Of a DNA stretch of 64,000 nt, positions 48,379 to 56,358 are shown one piece after another. Numbering within the stretch: position 1 is the first letter of the stretch; every line of letters starts with the position of its first letter. The notes beneath the pieces are model-generated. The model had not been told where the DNA came from, ran no database searches, and saw only the letters and a list, made by a program, of their open reading frames with translations. Source of the stretch: an uncultured Clostridia bacterium (GTDB taxonomy: Bacteria; Bacillota; Clostridia; CAKSNL01; HGM11501); the NCBI GenBank assembly GCA_934476235.1, contig CAKSNL010000004.1:186001-250000 (forward strand), read 5' to 3'. Both the position numbers and the translations under genes were made by a program.

Positions 48379-50100
48379 TTGAAGTACCTTATACCGTTTT
48401 TCAAAAAATACCGGTTTTATTCGATTCTCGCGCCGCTTTTTAAAATGCTTGAGGCGACGTTTGACCTGATTGTTCCGCTGGTAGTTGCCGACATTATCAA
48501 TGTCGGAATTAAAAATCACGACACGCGCTATATTTTTTCGCGCTTTGCCATTATGCTGCTGCTTGCCGTTTTGGGGCTGCTCTCAAGCTTTACGGCGCAG
48601 TTTTTTGCCGCGAAGACCGCGATCGGCACGTCGTCCGAGCTTCGGCATGACCTGATAAGCCACATAGGGCGCCTTGACTTCGCCTCGCTCGACACGCTCG
48701 GCGCGTCCACGCTCATCACGAGAATGACGGCGGACGTTAACCAGGTGCAGAACGGACTTAACATGTTTTTGCGCCTTTTCTTAAGAAGCCCCTTCATTGT
48801 GTTCGGCGCGATGATAATGGCGTTCACAATCAACAAAAGCGTTGCGCTTGTCTTTGCGGGCGTTATCCCGGTGCTTTTCGCCATTGTTTTCGGGATAATG
48901 TTCTGGACAAACCCGCTCTACAAAAAGCAGCAGTCGGAGCTTGATAAGGTGACCTCTTCGGCAAGGGAAAATCTGACCGGCGTCCGCGTTGTCCGCGCCT
49001 TTGCACGCGAGGAGGCGGAAAAGGAAGAGTTTTACCGTGTCAACGGCGCGCTTTATAAGATACAGAACAAGGTCGGCTCCATCAGCGCGCTTATGAATCC
49101 CTTGACCTATGTGGTCGTAAATCTCGGCATAATCCTGATATTGTGGTACGGCTCGGAAAAGGTGAGCTCCGGAGCCATTCTTTCGGGCGACGTTATCGCT
49201 CTGGTGAACTATCTTTCGCAGATTTTGATTGAGCTTGTCAAGCTGGCAAACCTCATTGTTCTTTTGAGCAAGGCGGTAGCGTCTATGGGAAGAATCGGTC
49301 AGGTGCTTGACACCGAGCCCGGTATGATATACGGAGATACCGAAAAGGCGGGCGAAGGGGACGAGGCGATAAGGCTTACAGACGCCGCGCTTCGCTATCC
49401 CACTGCGGGAGAAAATTCACTATCCGGAATCAACCTTTCTGTTAAAAAAGGCGAAACGGTCGGCATTATCGGCTCGACGGGAAGCGGAAAGAGCACGCTC
49501 GTCAGCCTAATTGCAAGGTTTTATGACGCGACGGAGGGCAGTGTGTTCTTAGACGGAATCGACATAAGGTCATGGTCGAAAAAAGCGCTTTCGGAAAAAA
49601 TCGCAGTCGTTATGCAGCGCCCGCAACTTATGAGCGGCACTATCCGCTCAAACCTTCTTTTCGGAAAGCCCGACGCGACAGAGGAAGAAATGTGGGAGGC
49701 TTTAAAAATAGCCCAGGCGGAGGAATTTGTGAAAAAGAAGGACGGGGGGCTTGACGCCGTGGTTGAACAGGGAGGAAGAAACCTCTCGGGCGGTCAGAAG
49801 CAGCGCCTTTCGATTGCGCGTGCGGTCATCAAGAAGCCGGAGATACTGATTCTTGACGACAGCTCCTCGGCGCTCGATTTTGCGACGGACGCGAAACTGA
49901 GAAAAGCGCTTTCTTCGCTTTCGGGCACGGTCACGCTGTTTATCATCAGCCAGAGAGCGACGACTCTGATGCACTCGGACAAAATAATGGTATTGGACGA
50001 CGGCGAGTGTGTCGGACTCGGCACGCATGACGAGCTTATAAAAAGCTCGGCGGTTTATAAAGAAATATACGAAAGCACCGAAAGAAAGGCGGGTGAGTGA
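48379..50100 (+). CDS. ABC exporter half-transporter A (degenerate ATP site)
   Basis: The protein of about 573 residues has six membrane spans (residues about 10-310) and a nucleotide-binding domain. It carries Walker A GSTGSGKST, signature NLSGGQKQR and a Walker B ILILDDSSSALD in which the catalytic Glu is replaced by Asp. It pairs with the next gene in a heterodimer with one degenerate ATP site. The TTG at 48379 has GGAG 8 nt upstream; the ATG at 48346 lies inside the previous gene. Exported compounds could be drugs or peptides. Confidence 0.93.
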   Translation: MKYLIPFFKKYRFYSILAPLFKMLEATFDLIVPLVVADIINVGIKNHDTRYIFSRFAIMLLLAVLGLLSSFTAQFFAAKTAIGTSSELRHDLISHIGRLDFASLDTLGASTLITRMTADVNQVQNGLNMFLRLFLRSPFIVFGAMIMAFTINKSVALVFAGVIPVLFAIVFGIMFWTNPLYKKQQSELDKVTSSARENLTGVRVVRAFAREEAEKEEFYRVNGALYKIQNKVGSISALMNPLTYVVVNLGIILILWYGSEKVSSGAILSGDVIALVNYLSQILIELVKLANLIVLLSKAVASMGRIGQVLDTEPGMIYGDTEKAGEGDEAIRLTDAALRYPTAGENSLSGINLSVKKGETVGIIGSTGSGKSTLVSLIARFYDATEGSVFLDGIDIRSWSKKALSEKIAVVMQRPQLMSGTIRSNLLFGKPDATEEEMWEALKIAQAEEFVKKKDGGLDAVVEQGGRNLSGGQKQRLSIARAVIKKPEILILDDSSSALDFATDAKLRKALSSLSGTVTLFIISQRATTLMHSDKIMVLDDGECVGLGTHDELIKSSAVYKEIYESTERKAGE

Positions 50101-50101
50101 T

Positions 50102-51835
50102 ATGGCGGGAAAAAAGGGCGAATGGAAACGCATTTTATCGTACATTAAGCCGTATCTCTTCTTCGTCATCATGAGCGTGGTCTTCGCAGCGGTTTCCGCC
50201 GTGTGCACGCTTTTGATTCCCGTTTTCTCGGGCAGGGCGATCGACTTTATGACAGGCGGAAGCGTCAACTTTTTAGGCGTGCTTCTCTATATAGCGAAAA
50301 TCGGGATGGCGGCGCTCATCGGCGCGCTCTCTCAGCAGATTCTTGCAATGTGCAACAACCGCATAACGTATTCGGTCTCGCGCGACTTAAGAAACGAAAT
50401 GGAAGAAAAGATACACCGTCTTCCGCTTTCGTTTTTGGACTCTCACCCGACCGGGGACTTAGTCGGCAGAATGACCGCGGACGTGGACACGTTTTCGGAC
50501 GGTCTTTTAATGGGCTTTTCCCAGCTTTTTTCGGGAATCATCACAATTGTCGGAATTCTTTTGATAATGTTTTACTATAACGTTTCTATAACGCTCATAG
50601 TGGTTATCTTAACTCCGCTTTCTCTTTTCACGGCGTCATTCATTGCCGGGAAGACGCACCGCTATTTCACGGATCAGGCGGCGGTGCGCGGCGAGGAGAC
50701 CGCGCTTATCAACGAAATCATTGATTCCGAGCGCGTGATAAACGCATACAACATGTCGGAGCCGACTGTCGGGAGGTTCGATGAAGTGAACGAACGCTTG
50801 AAAAGCGCGGCGTTCAAGGCAACGTTTTTCTCAAGCCTTACCAACCCGAGCACGCGCCTTGTAAATAACATAGTGTATGCCGCGGTGAGCCTGGTTGCCG
50901 CACTTTTCGGCGCAGGGTACGGGCTTTCCATCGGAAAGATCAGCGTGTTTTTAAGCTATGCCAGTCAGTACGCAAAGCCGTTTAACGAAATCAGCGGAGT
51001 GGTGACGGAGCTTCAGAACGCAATGGCTTCCGTAAGACGTGTATTTAACCTTCTTGATGAAAAAGAGGAGATTCCGGAAAAAGAGGACGCCAAGGTCATT
51101 AAAAACGGCGCGACTGTCGGACTGGAGAATGTGTATTTTAGCTACGACCCGGAAAAACCGCTCATTCAAAATGTGTCGCTCAATGTGAAAAAGGGCGAAC
51201 GCATTGCGCTTGTCGGTCCGACCGGGTGCGGAAAGACCACGCTTATCAACCTTCTTATGCGGTTTTATGATGTTGATAGGGGAAGAATTACCGTGAACGG
51301 AACGGATATAAAGGACGCGACCAGAAAGTCGCTTCGCAAAAGCTTCGGAATGGTGCTTCAGGACACGTGGCTTAAGTCCGGCACGGTGCGCGACAATATC
51401 GCCTACGGAAAGCCGGACGCAACGGAGGAGGAAATCGTCGCCGCGGCGAAAAATGCGCACGCGCATTCATTTATCCGCCGTCTGCCGGACGGATACAATA
51501 CTCACATCACGGAGAACGGCGATAACTTATCAGCCGGTCAGAAGCAGCTTCTTTGCATTGCACGAATCATGCTCTGCCTTCCGCCCATGCTGATACTGGA
51601 CGAGGCGACAAGCTCTATTGATACGCGAACGGAGATAAAGATACAGTCTGCGTTTGCCGCTTTAATGAAGGGAAGAACGAGCTTTATCGTCGCACACCGC
51701 TTATCGACCATACGCGAGGCGGACCTCATCTTGGTTATGAAGGACGGCAATATCATAGAGCAGGGCAAGCATGACGAGCTGTTAAAAAAAGGCGGATTTT
51801 ACGCAAAGCTTTATAACAGTCAGTTTGCAAAATAA
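50102..51835 (+). CDS. ABC exporter half-transporter B (canonical Walker B)
   Basis: The protein of about 577 residues has six membrane spans and a nucleotide-binding domain. It carries Walker A GPTGCGKTT, Walker B MLILDEATSSID with the catalytic Glu, and a non-standard signature NLSAGQKQL. Combined with half-transporter A this gives one active and one degenerate site, as in heterodimeric multidrug exporters. The start ATG follows the stop of the previous gene by 1 nt; a GTG at 50093 is an alternative. A strong terminator follows. Confidence 0.94.
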   Translation: MAGKKGEWKRILSYIKPYLFFVIMSVVFAAVSAVCTLLIPVFSGRAIDFMTGGSVNFLGVLLYIAKIGMAALIGALSQQILAMCNNRITYSVSRDLRNEMEEKIHRLPLSFLDSHPTGDLVGRMTADVDTFSDGLLMGFSQLFSGIITIVGILLIMFYYNVSITLIVVILTPLSLFTASFIAGKTHRYFTDQAAVRGEETALINEIIDSERVINAYNMSEPTVGRFDEVNERLKSAAFKATFFSSLTNPSTRLVNNIVYAAVSLVAALFGAGYGLSIGKISVFLSYASQYAKPFNEISGVVTELQNAMASVRRVFNLLDEKEEIPEKEDAKVIKNGATVGLENVYFSYDPEKPLIQNVSLNVKKGERIALVGPTGCGKTTLINLLMRFYDVDRGRITVNGTDIKDATRKSLRKSFGMVLQDTWLKSGTVRDNIAYGKPDATEEEIVAAAKNAHAHSFIRRLPDGYNTHITENGDNLSAGQKQLLCIARIMLCLPPMLILDEATSSIDTRTEIKIQSAFAALMKGRTSFIVAHRLSTIREADLILVMKDGNIIEQGKHDELLKKGGFYAKLYNSQFAK

Positions 51836-51871
51836 AAAATCCCGAACAGTTTTAAACTGTTCGGGATTTTT
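51835..51871. terminator. bidirectional terminator after ABC exporter
   Basis: AAAAATCCCGAACAGTTT pairs perfectly with AAACTGTTCGGGATTTTT; T tracts occur on both strands. Confidence 0.93.
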
Positions 51872-52496
51872 ATCGGTCATCTTCGGGTATTTCGGTATAC
51901 CAAAGCGGAATGTCTTTGATTTTTGAATATAAGTATTTTGCCAGATTATATCCTCCAAGGTCGGTCTGATGAATGTTATCGAGTGTATAGTCGCCTGATG
52001 CAGAAATTCTCGCATAGCCGAGCGAGCTTCCGCCGTTTAAAAAATACACACGGTTTATTTTGCACACTGCCTCAGTCATCAGCGCTTTTTCATAATATGC
52101 GCGCTCCTCCTCAGGCTTGTCGGTCGTCGCGACCGATGGGAAAACAACAATCTGCGCTTTCGTGTTTGCCAATAGGTAACGGATGCATTGATTCAGGCAC
52201 CCGGCATAGGAAGCGTCCGACGTGTCAAACTGATCGCCCAAATATCCCCCGTCGTTCGCGCCGACCTCAAGAGTAATAAGGTCCGCCTCCGCCTTAGAGT
52301 CCGAAAGAGTCATGACGGCTTCTTTGACCTGCCCTTTTGAATAACCGCCGAGATTTGTTATTCCGCCTCCGGGAATGCCTTTGTTAAAGACCTTTGCTCC
52401 GAGCAATTTTTCAAGATATGGCACATATTTTCCCTGTGCGGCGGAGGTTATGCTCGTTCCGTACGCATACCATATCTTGCCTTGCCACTGATTCAT
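51870..52496 (-). CDS. SGNH/GDSL-family hydrolase
   Basis: The 208-residue protein has block I YAYGTSITSAAQG with the catalytic Ser, block III LEVGANDGG with Asn, and block V DNIHQTDLGG with Asp and His, a complete SGNH centre. There is no signal peptide, so it probably deacylates imported or cytosolic glycans. It lies between an ABC exporter and a GH35 enzyme on its own strand, consistent with trimming acetylated oligosaccharides. The AAAGGAG ribosome site is strong. Confidence 0.9.
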   Translation of the reverse strand: MNQWQGKIWYAYGTSITSAAQGKYVPYLEKLLGAKVFNKGIPGGGITNLGGYSKGQVKEAVMTLSDSKAEADLITLEVGANDGGYLGDQFDTSDASYAGCLNQCIRYLLANTKAQIVVFPSVATTDKPEEERAYYEKALMTEAVCKINRVYFLNGGSSLGYARISASGDYTLDNIHQTDLGGYNLAKYLYSKIKDIPLWYTEIPEDDR

Positions 52497-52577
52497 AAGA
52501 TCACTCCTTTACAGAGCAATTATAACCCAATGGAAAAGCAAATGCAATGAAAATTGAAGCGAAACATTTTCGTAAGC

Positions 52578-54374
52578 TCACACCTTTATTTCCTCATGGT
52601 GGTTGGGAATGCCGCAGATATCGTTTACCGTAACTGCCGGCTCGCCCCTGAGACCGTCCGTTTCAAAGAATACGATTTCGTTTTCCTCTTTTAAGAGCAC
52701 ACCGGGAACATACAGTGCGGTGACGGGACCGATTTCCCAATACCTTCCGATGTTAAAGCCGTTGATCCAGACGGCACCCTTTTTGAAATTATCAAAATGC
52801 AAAAAGCACGAATCGTTATTTTTTGCCTTAAAGCTTCCCTTAAAAAATGCAGGGTAGCTTTCGGGAGTGCCGTCCTTATACGAAACGGCGGAAATATCGT
52901 CCATCTCAAGAGTCGTGATCTCCCAGTTAAAGCCGATTTTGCCGGGATTTCCGGGAGTGCCTCCTCTCTCCGAGCGCGTGAAAACGACCGCGTCGGTGAT
53001 TCCCTTTCTGTCGCCGAGGTAGGTTTCCTCGCCGTAGCAGACTCTGCCGAGATTTTCAACGAAAATGTCCACCGTGTCGCCGGGCTTTAAGCTCTCCTCA
53101 AGCCATATTCCGGTCGTGTCGCGGTCACGCATGCGGATGCCTTTTAAATCGCCGTTGACAAAAACGTGCGCGCGGTCGGCAATGCCTTTAAGCTTTATGC
53201 AGTTTATGTCTGCGTCGTAGTCTATCACCTTGCGGTAAAGTATGTAGCCGTAGCTCTGGTCAAATTCCTCCATGGGCTCTATGGTCACACTCTTAAAATG
53301 CCGTCCGAGCTTATCAGGATTATCCCAAAGCGAAGCGGATTTTGCGAGGCTGACCTTGCCGATATTCTGAAGCGAGGGCGACGGCGGCACGGGCGTTTCG
53401 TCGCTTCCCTTAATGTCAAAATACCTTTGGGTGTAGCCGCCCCACTCGCTTATCGCCGCGTCATAATCATATGTCGTTGTGACGGGCATATATCCCTTCG
53501 GATTGTTGCACTGCGCTCCGTTTGAAAACCCGAAATTCGTTCCGCCGAACATCATATATATGTTATAGCTTGCGCTGAGCTTATCAAAGCTTTCGATTGC
53601 GTCCTTTACAACGGCGTTGTCGATATGGGTGCACTCTGAAAATCCCCAGTTCGTGAAGTTTCCAGCCCAGTATTCGGAGGCGAAATACGGCGAGGAGCTA
53701 TCGTAAAGCTCAACATTTTGAAACTTTCTTATGCTCCCGTCGCCCGCAAAGTCGGTTCCCGAAAGTATTTCGGGCGAGCTCTTTCCGGTGGAAAGGTAGT
53801 ATTTACTGTGCCCGTCCGCCGCGAAAAGAAGACAGTCGATTCCGTTTTCTTTATATATCTTCTCAATCGCGGAAAGATATGAAAAATCGTCGCCGAAGGA
53901 GCCGTACTCGTTTTCGACGGCAAGAGCGATAACGTTGCCGCCGTTCGTGTCAAGATACGGTCGAATCTTTGGCAAAAGCACGGAAAACCAGTCTTTTAAG
54001 TGGCTCATGTATTCGGGCGTGTTGCACCTTAATTTTACGTTGTATTTCTTTTTTAAAAGCCAGGGGGGAAGACCGCCGTTTTCCCACTCCGCACAGATGA
54101 AGGGACCGGTTCTTAATATGACTTTAAGAGAGTTTTTATCGGCAAGCTCTATGAAGCGGCAGAGGTCAAGCATGCCCGTAAAGTCGAAAACGCCTTTTTT
54201 CGGCTCGTGCATGTTCCATGCGGTGTAGGTTTCGACCGTATTGAGCCCTGCCGCGCGGATTTTTTTCATGATTCCGTCCCAGTATTCGGGAAGGCAGCGG
54301 AAATAGTGAAACGAGCCGCCCTTGATGCGGAATTCTTCCCCGTTTAAATAAAATTTTTTATTTCGCCTTTCCAT
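52578..54374 (-). CDS. GH35 beta-galactosidase, copy 2
   Basis: The 598-residue protein has the GH35 barrel, GGSFHYFRCLPEYWDGIMKKIRAAGLNTVETYTAWNMHEP. The acid/base Glu lies in AVENEYGSFGDD and the nucleophile region is YFASEYWAGNFTNWG. C-terminal domains end FNIGRYWEIGPVTALYVP. It shares architecture but clearly differs from the enzyme at 45309, so the duplication is old or they were acquired separately. The ATG at 54374 has AAGGAGG. It is probably cotranscribed with the SGNH hydrolase. Confidence 0.95.
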   Translation of the reverse strand: MERRNKKFYLNGEEFRIKGGSFHYFRCLPEYWDGIMKKIRAAGLNTVETYTAWNMHEPKKGVFDFTGMLDLCRFIELADKNSLKVILRTGPFICAEWENGGLPPWLLKKKYNVKLRCNTPEYMSHLKDWFSVLLPKIRPYLDTNGGNVIALAVENEYGSFGDDFSYLSAIEKIYKENGIDCLLFAADGHSKYYLSTGKSSPEILSGTDFAGDGSIRKFQNVELYDSSSPYFASEYWAGNFTNWGFSECTHIDNAVVKDAIESFDKLSASYNIYMMFGGTNFGFSNGAQCNNPKGYMPVTTTYDYDAAISEWGGYTQRYFDIKGSDETPVPPSPSLQNIGKVSLAKSASLWDNPDKLGRHFKSVTIEPMEEFDQSYGYILYRKVIDYDADINCIKLKGIADRAHVFVNGDLKGIRMRDRDTTGIWLEESLKPGDTVDIFVENLGRVCYGEETYLGDRKGITDAVVFTRSERGGTPGNPGKIGFNWEITTLEMDDISAVSYKDGTPESYPAFFKGSFKAKNNDSCFLHFDNFKKGAVWINGFNIGRYWEIGPVTALYVPGVLLKEENEIVFFETDGLRGEPAVTVNDICGIPNHHEEIKV

Positions 54375-54390
54375 TATTTCTCCTCCTTTT

Positions 54391-54403
54391 ATCACACTGT
54401 GAT
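54391..54403 (-). promoter_or_regulatory. palindromic operator candidate before GH35 gene 2
   Basis: ATCACA-C-TGTGAT is a perfect palindrome just downstream of the predicted transcription start, where a LacI- or GntR-type repressor could bind. No regulator gene is adjacent. Confidence 0.45.
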
Positions 54404-54419
54404 ATTACGCTGCATTTAA

Positions 54420-54448
54420 ATTATAGCATAAGGAGGCGAAAATGGCAA
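54420..54448 (-). promoter_or_regulatory. promoter of GH35 gene 2
   Basis: On the minus strand TTGCCA (54448-54443) and TATAAT (54425-54420) are separated by 17 bp. The promoter lies 8 bp downstream of the spoIVB stop codon. Confidence 0.75.
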
Positions 54449-54456
54449 GGCTTTTT

Positions 54457-55443
54457 TTACGACGCCATTTTTTCGGCGTATATGCCGTAGCCCGAGGTCG
54501 GGTCGTCCAGAAAAACGTGGGTCAGCGCGCCGACGATTTTTCCGCCCTGGACTATCGGGCTTCCGCTCATTCCCTGAACGATTCCGCCGGTCGCCTCGAT
54601 GAGCCTGTTATCATTAATAGTTACCAAAAGGTCGCTTCCCGAGGGGGAGTAAAGCTTTTTAAGTGAGACCGAGTACGGCTCGACCCCGTTTCCGCGGATG
54701 TCGGAATAAAGGAGCGCTCCGCCGTTTTTCACCTCGTCCGCCGGGGCAATCTTCATATAAGTTGCGTTTTCCGGCATTTTTTTAAGCTCGGCGTAAAGTC
54801 CTTTTTCGGTGTTTTCGGTAATGGTGCCTATCACATCGTCCTCATGAGCGAACTGACCGTAGATTTCGCCGGGCGAGCCGGGGGTGCTTTTGTTAACGGA
54901 AAGAATTTCGCAGCCGGTGATGACGCCGCTTTGCACGGTGAAGCACTTTCCCGTGTCCGAGTCAGTCACGGGATGCCCCAGCGTTACCACCTTACCGTCC
55001 GACGGGGAGTAAAACGTGACCGTGCCGACCCCGCCGACACTGTCGCGCACCCACATGCCTGCCCTTAAGCGCCCCGAGGAGTCGCTTTCAAGCAAAAGGC
55101 TGGTGTTTTCCGTTTTTCCGCCGCGTTCATAGGTGATGTCTAACTTTCCGCCGGAGGAGGCGACGGCGTACAAAAACGAGTCGGTGTCCGTCACGGCGGC
55201 TCCGCCGGCATAGATGATGGTGTCGCCGCGCCTTAACCCCGAATTAAGTGCGGGGCAGGAATCCGAATCCTCAAAATCGACAACGATGATACCTTTGGAG
55301 TAAAGCTTTATTCCGACTACCTGACCGCCCAATACATAGTCACGCCCGGCGAGCGCAAAAACGCTTTTTTCCTTCGAATATGAGTCCGAAACCACATAGG
55401 TCAGCATGAAAACGGACAAAATAAATATAAATTTTTTTTTCAA
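54457..55443 (-). CDS. spoIVB: SpoIVB peptidase
   Basis: The protein of about 328 residues has an N-terminal signal-anchor, a PDZ domain (PALNSGLRRGDTIIYAGGAAVTD, residues about 60-125) and an S55 serine-peptidase domain with HPVTDSDTGK and the catalytic Ser in GIVQGMSGSPIVQGGKIVG. Made in the forespore, it triggers pro-sigma-K processing. I chose TTG at 55443 since GGAG lies 10 nt upstream; the GTG at 55452 abuts that site. It is normally followed directly by spo0A, but here about 9.4 kb of other genes intervene. Confidence 0.95.
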   Translation of the reverse strand: MKKKFIFILSVFMLTYVVSDSYSKEKSVFALAGRDYVLGGQVVGIKLYSKGIIVVDFEDSDSCPALNSGLRRGDTIIYAGGAAVTDTDSFLYAVASSGGKLDITYERGGKTENTSLLLESDSSGRLRAGMWVRDSVGGVGTVTFYSPSDGKVVTLGHPVTDSDTGKCFTVQSGVITGCEILSVNKSTPGSPGEIYGQFAHEDDVIGTITENTEKGLYAELKKMPENATYMKIAPADEVKNGGALLYSDIRGNGVEPYSVSLKKLYSPSGSDLLVTINDNRLIEATGGIVQGMSGSPIVQGGKIVGALTHVFLDDPTSGYGIYAEKMAS

Positions 55444-55560
55444 GAAGATCACGCTCCGTTCTTTTATTAATGTGTCCCGTCGCCGTGATAAAATACAAGG
55501 TTATTTTTTACGCAGCTTTTACGTTTCCTCATATATAATCAAAAAAACGGAGGGAGAAAA

Positions 55561-56106
55561 ATGGGGAAATTTGTTGTTTTTATGCTATGTGTGCTTGTCA
55601 TGCTTTCGGGGTGCGGAAAAATCACGGATACGGACAGGATAAAAGAGGACATTATATCGGAAAGATTCGGCGAAAATCTTGCCGCAAAGACCTCGTCTTT
55701 TTCCGTTTCGGAAATGAAAATATTAAAGCGCGAGACGAGCGGCGACGAGGAAAAATTCATCATCCGCGCACAGGTCACGGATAAAGACGAAACGGTGAAG
55801 GTGACTGGCACTTATGTTGTGGGATACATAAATTACGGCGAAGAAACGTTTCAGGACGGCTTTTATGTGACGGATGAGGAGGTGATGCCGACCGTGGAAT
55901 CGTCATTTTCTCCGGACGAGCTTTTGCTCGCGTTAAAATTTCTGGGAGCGGGGACTTTTTCGGAACTCACAGTAGATGATCACGCACCGGAGCTTTCCTG
56001 CGGTGAGGATTTTTATACCGTCACGGCGGACGGTGAAAGCTTTTTATTAAAATTCACATATGATTTAAAGCTCGGCTGGAATATAAGAACGGCATCACTT
56101 TCGTGA
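55561..56106 (+). CDS. small lipoprotein of unknown function
   Basis: The 181-residue protein has a signal peptide with lipobox LSGC (Cys19) and a soluble domain of mixed strands and helices (residues about 40-181). It matches no family I recognise. It is divergent from spoIVB and has a strong GGAGG ribosome site. The stop codon sits inside a GGCATCAC/GTGATGCC stem-loop (56092-56111). It is followed by an intergenic region with repeats. Confidence 0.65.
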   Translation: MGKFVVFMLCVLVMLSGCGKITDTDRIKEDIISERFGENLAAKTSSFSVSEMKILKRETSGDEEKFIIRAQVTDKDETVKVTGTYVVGYINYGEETFQDGFYVTDEEVMPTVESSFSPDELLLALKFLGAGTFSELTVDDHAPELSCGEDFYTVTADGESFLLKFTYDLKLGWNIRTASLS

Positions 56107-56229
56107 TGCCGTCAGGCTATCGAAAAAGTCGGTCAACCGCAAGCAAACAAATATTATTTCGTTGTTTTAAAAAAATCAATGGTATTGCTTGCCTGATAAC
56201 TTATGTTTGAAAATATTAAAATTGTAATG

Positions 56230-56266
56230 AAAAAGTCTTGAAATCATCGAGGTTTCAAGACTTTTT
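56230..56266. terminator. bidirectional terminator
   Basis: AAAAAGTCTTGAAA and TTTCAAGACTTTTT form a perfect 14-bp stem with a 9-nt loop, between two converging genes. Confidence 0.9.
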
Positions 56267-56278
56267 GCTTGCTTTCGC

Positions 56279-56326
56279 CGAACATGGACTCTACCGTATA
56301 CTCATACGCCGACGAATCCATGTTCG
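56279..56326. repeat. inverted repeat with 28-nt spacer
   Basis: CGAACATGGA and TCCATGTTCG are perfect 10-bp arms separated by 28 nt containing CCGTATACTCATACG. It is not a terminator. It may be an operator, an RNA hairpin or a mobile-element relic. Confidence 0.45.
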
Positions 56327-56358
56327 ACAAATTTACCTTCCTTTTTCGATGCCGTTCT

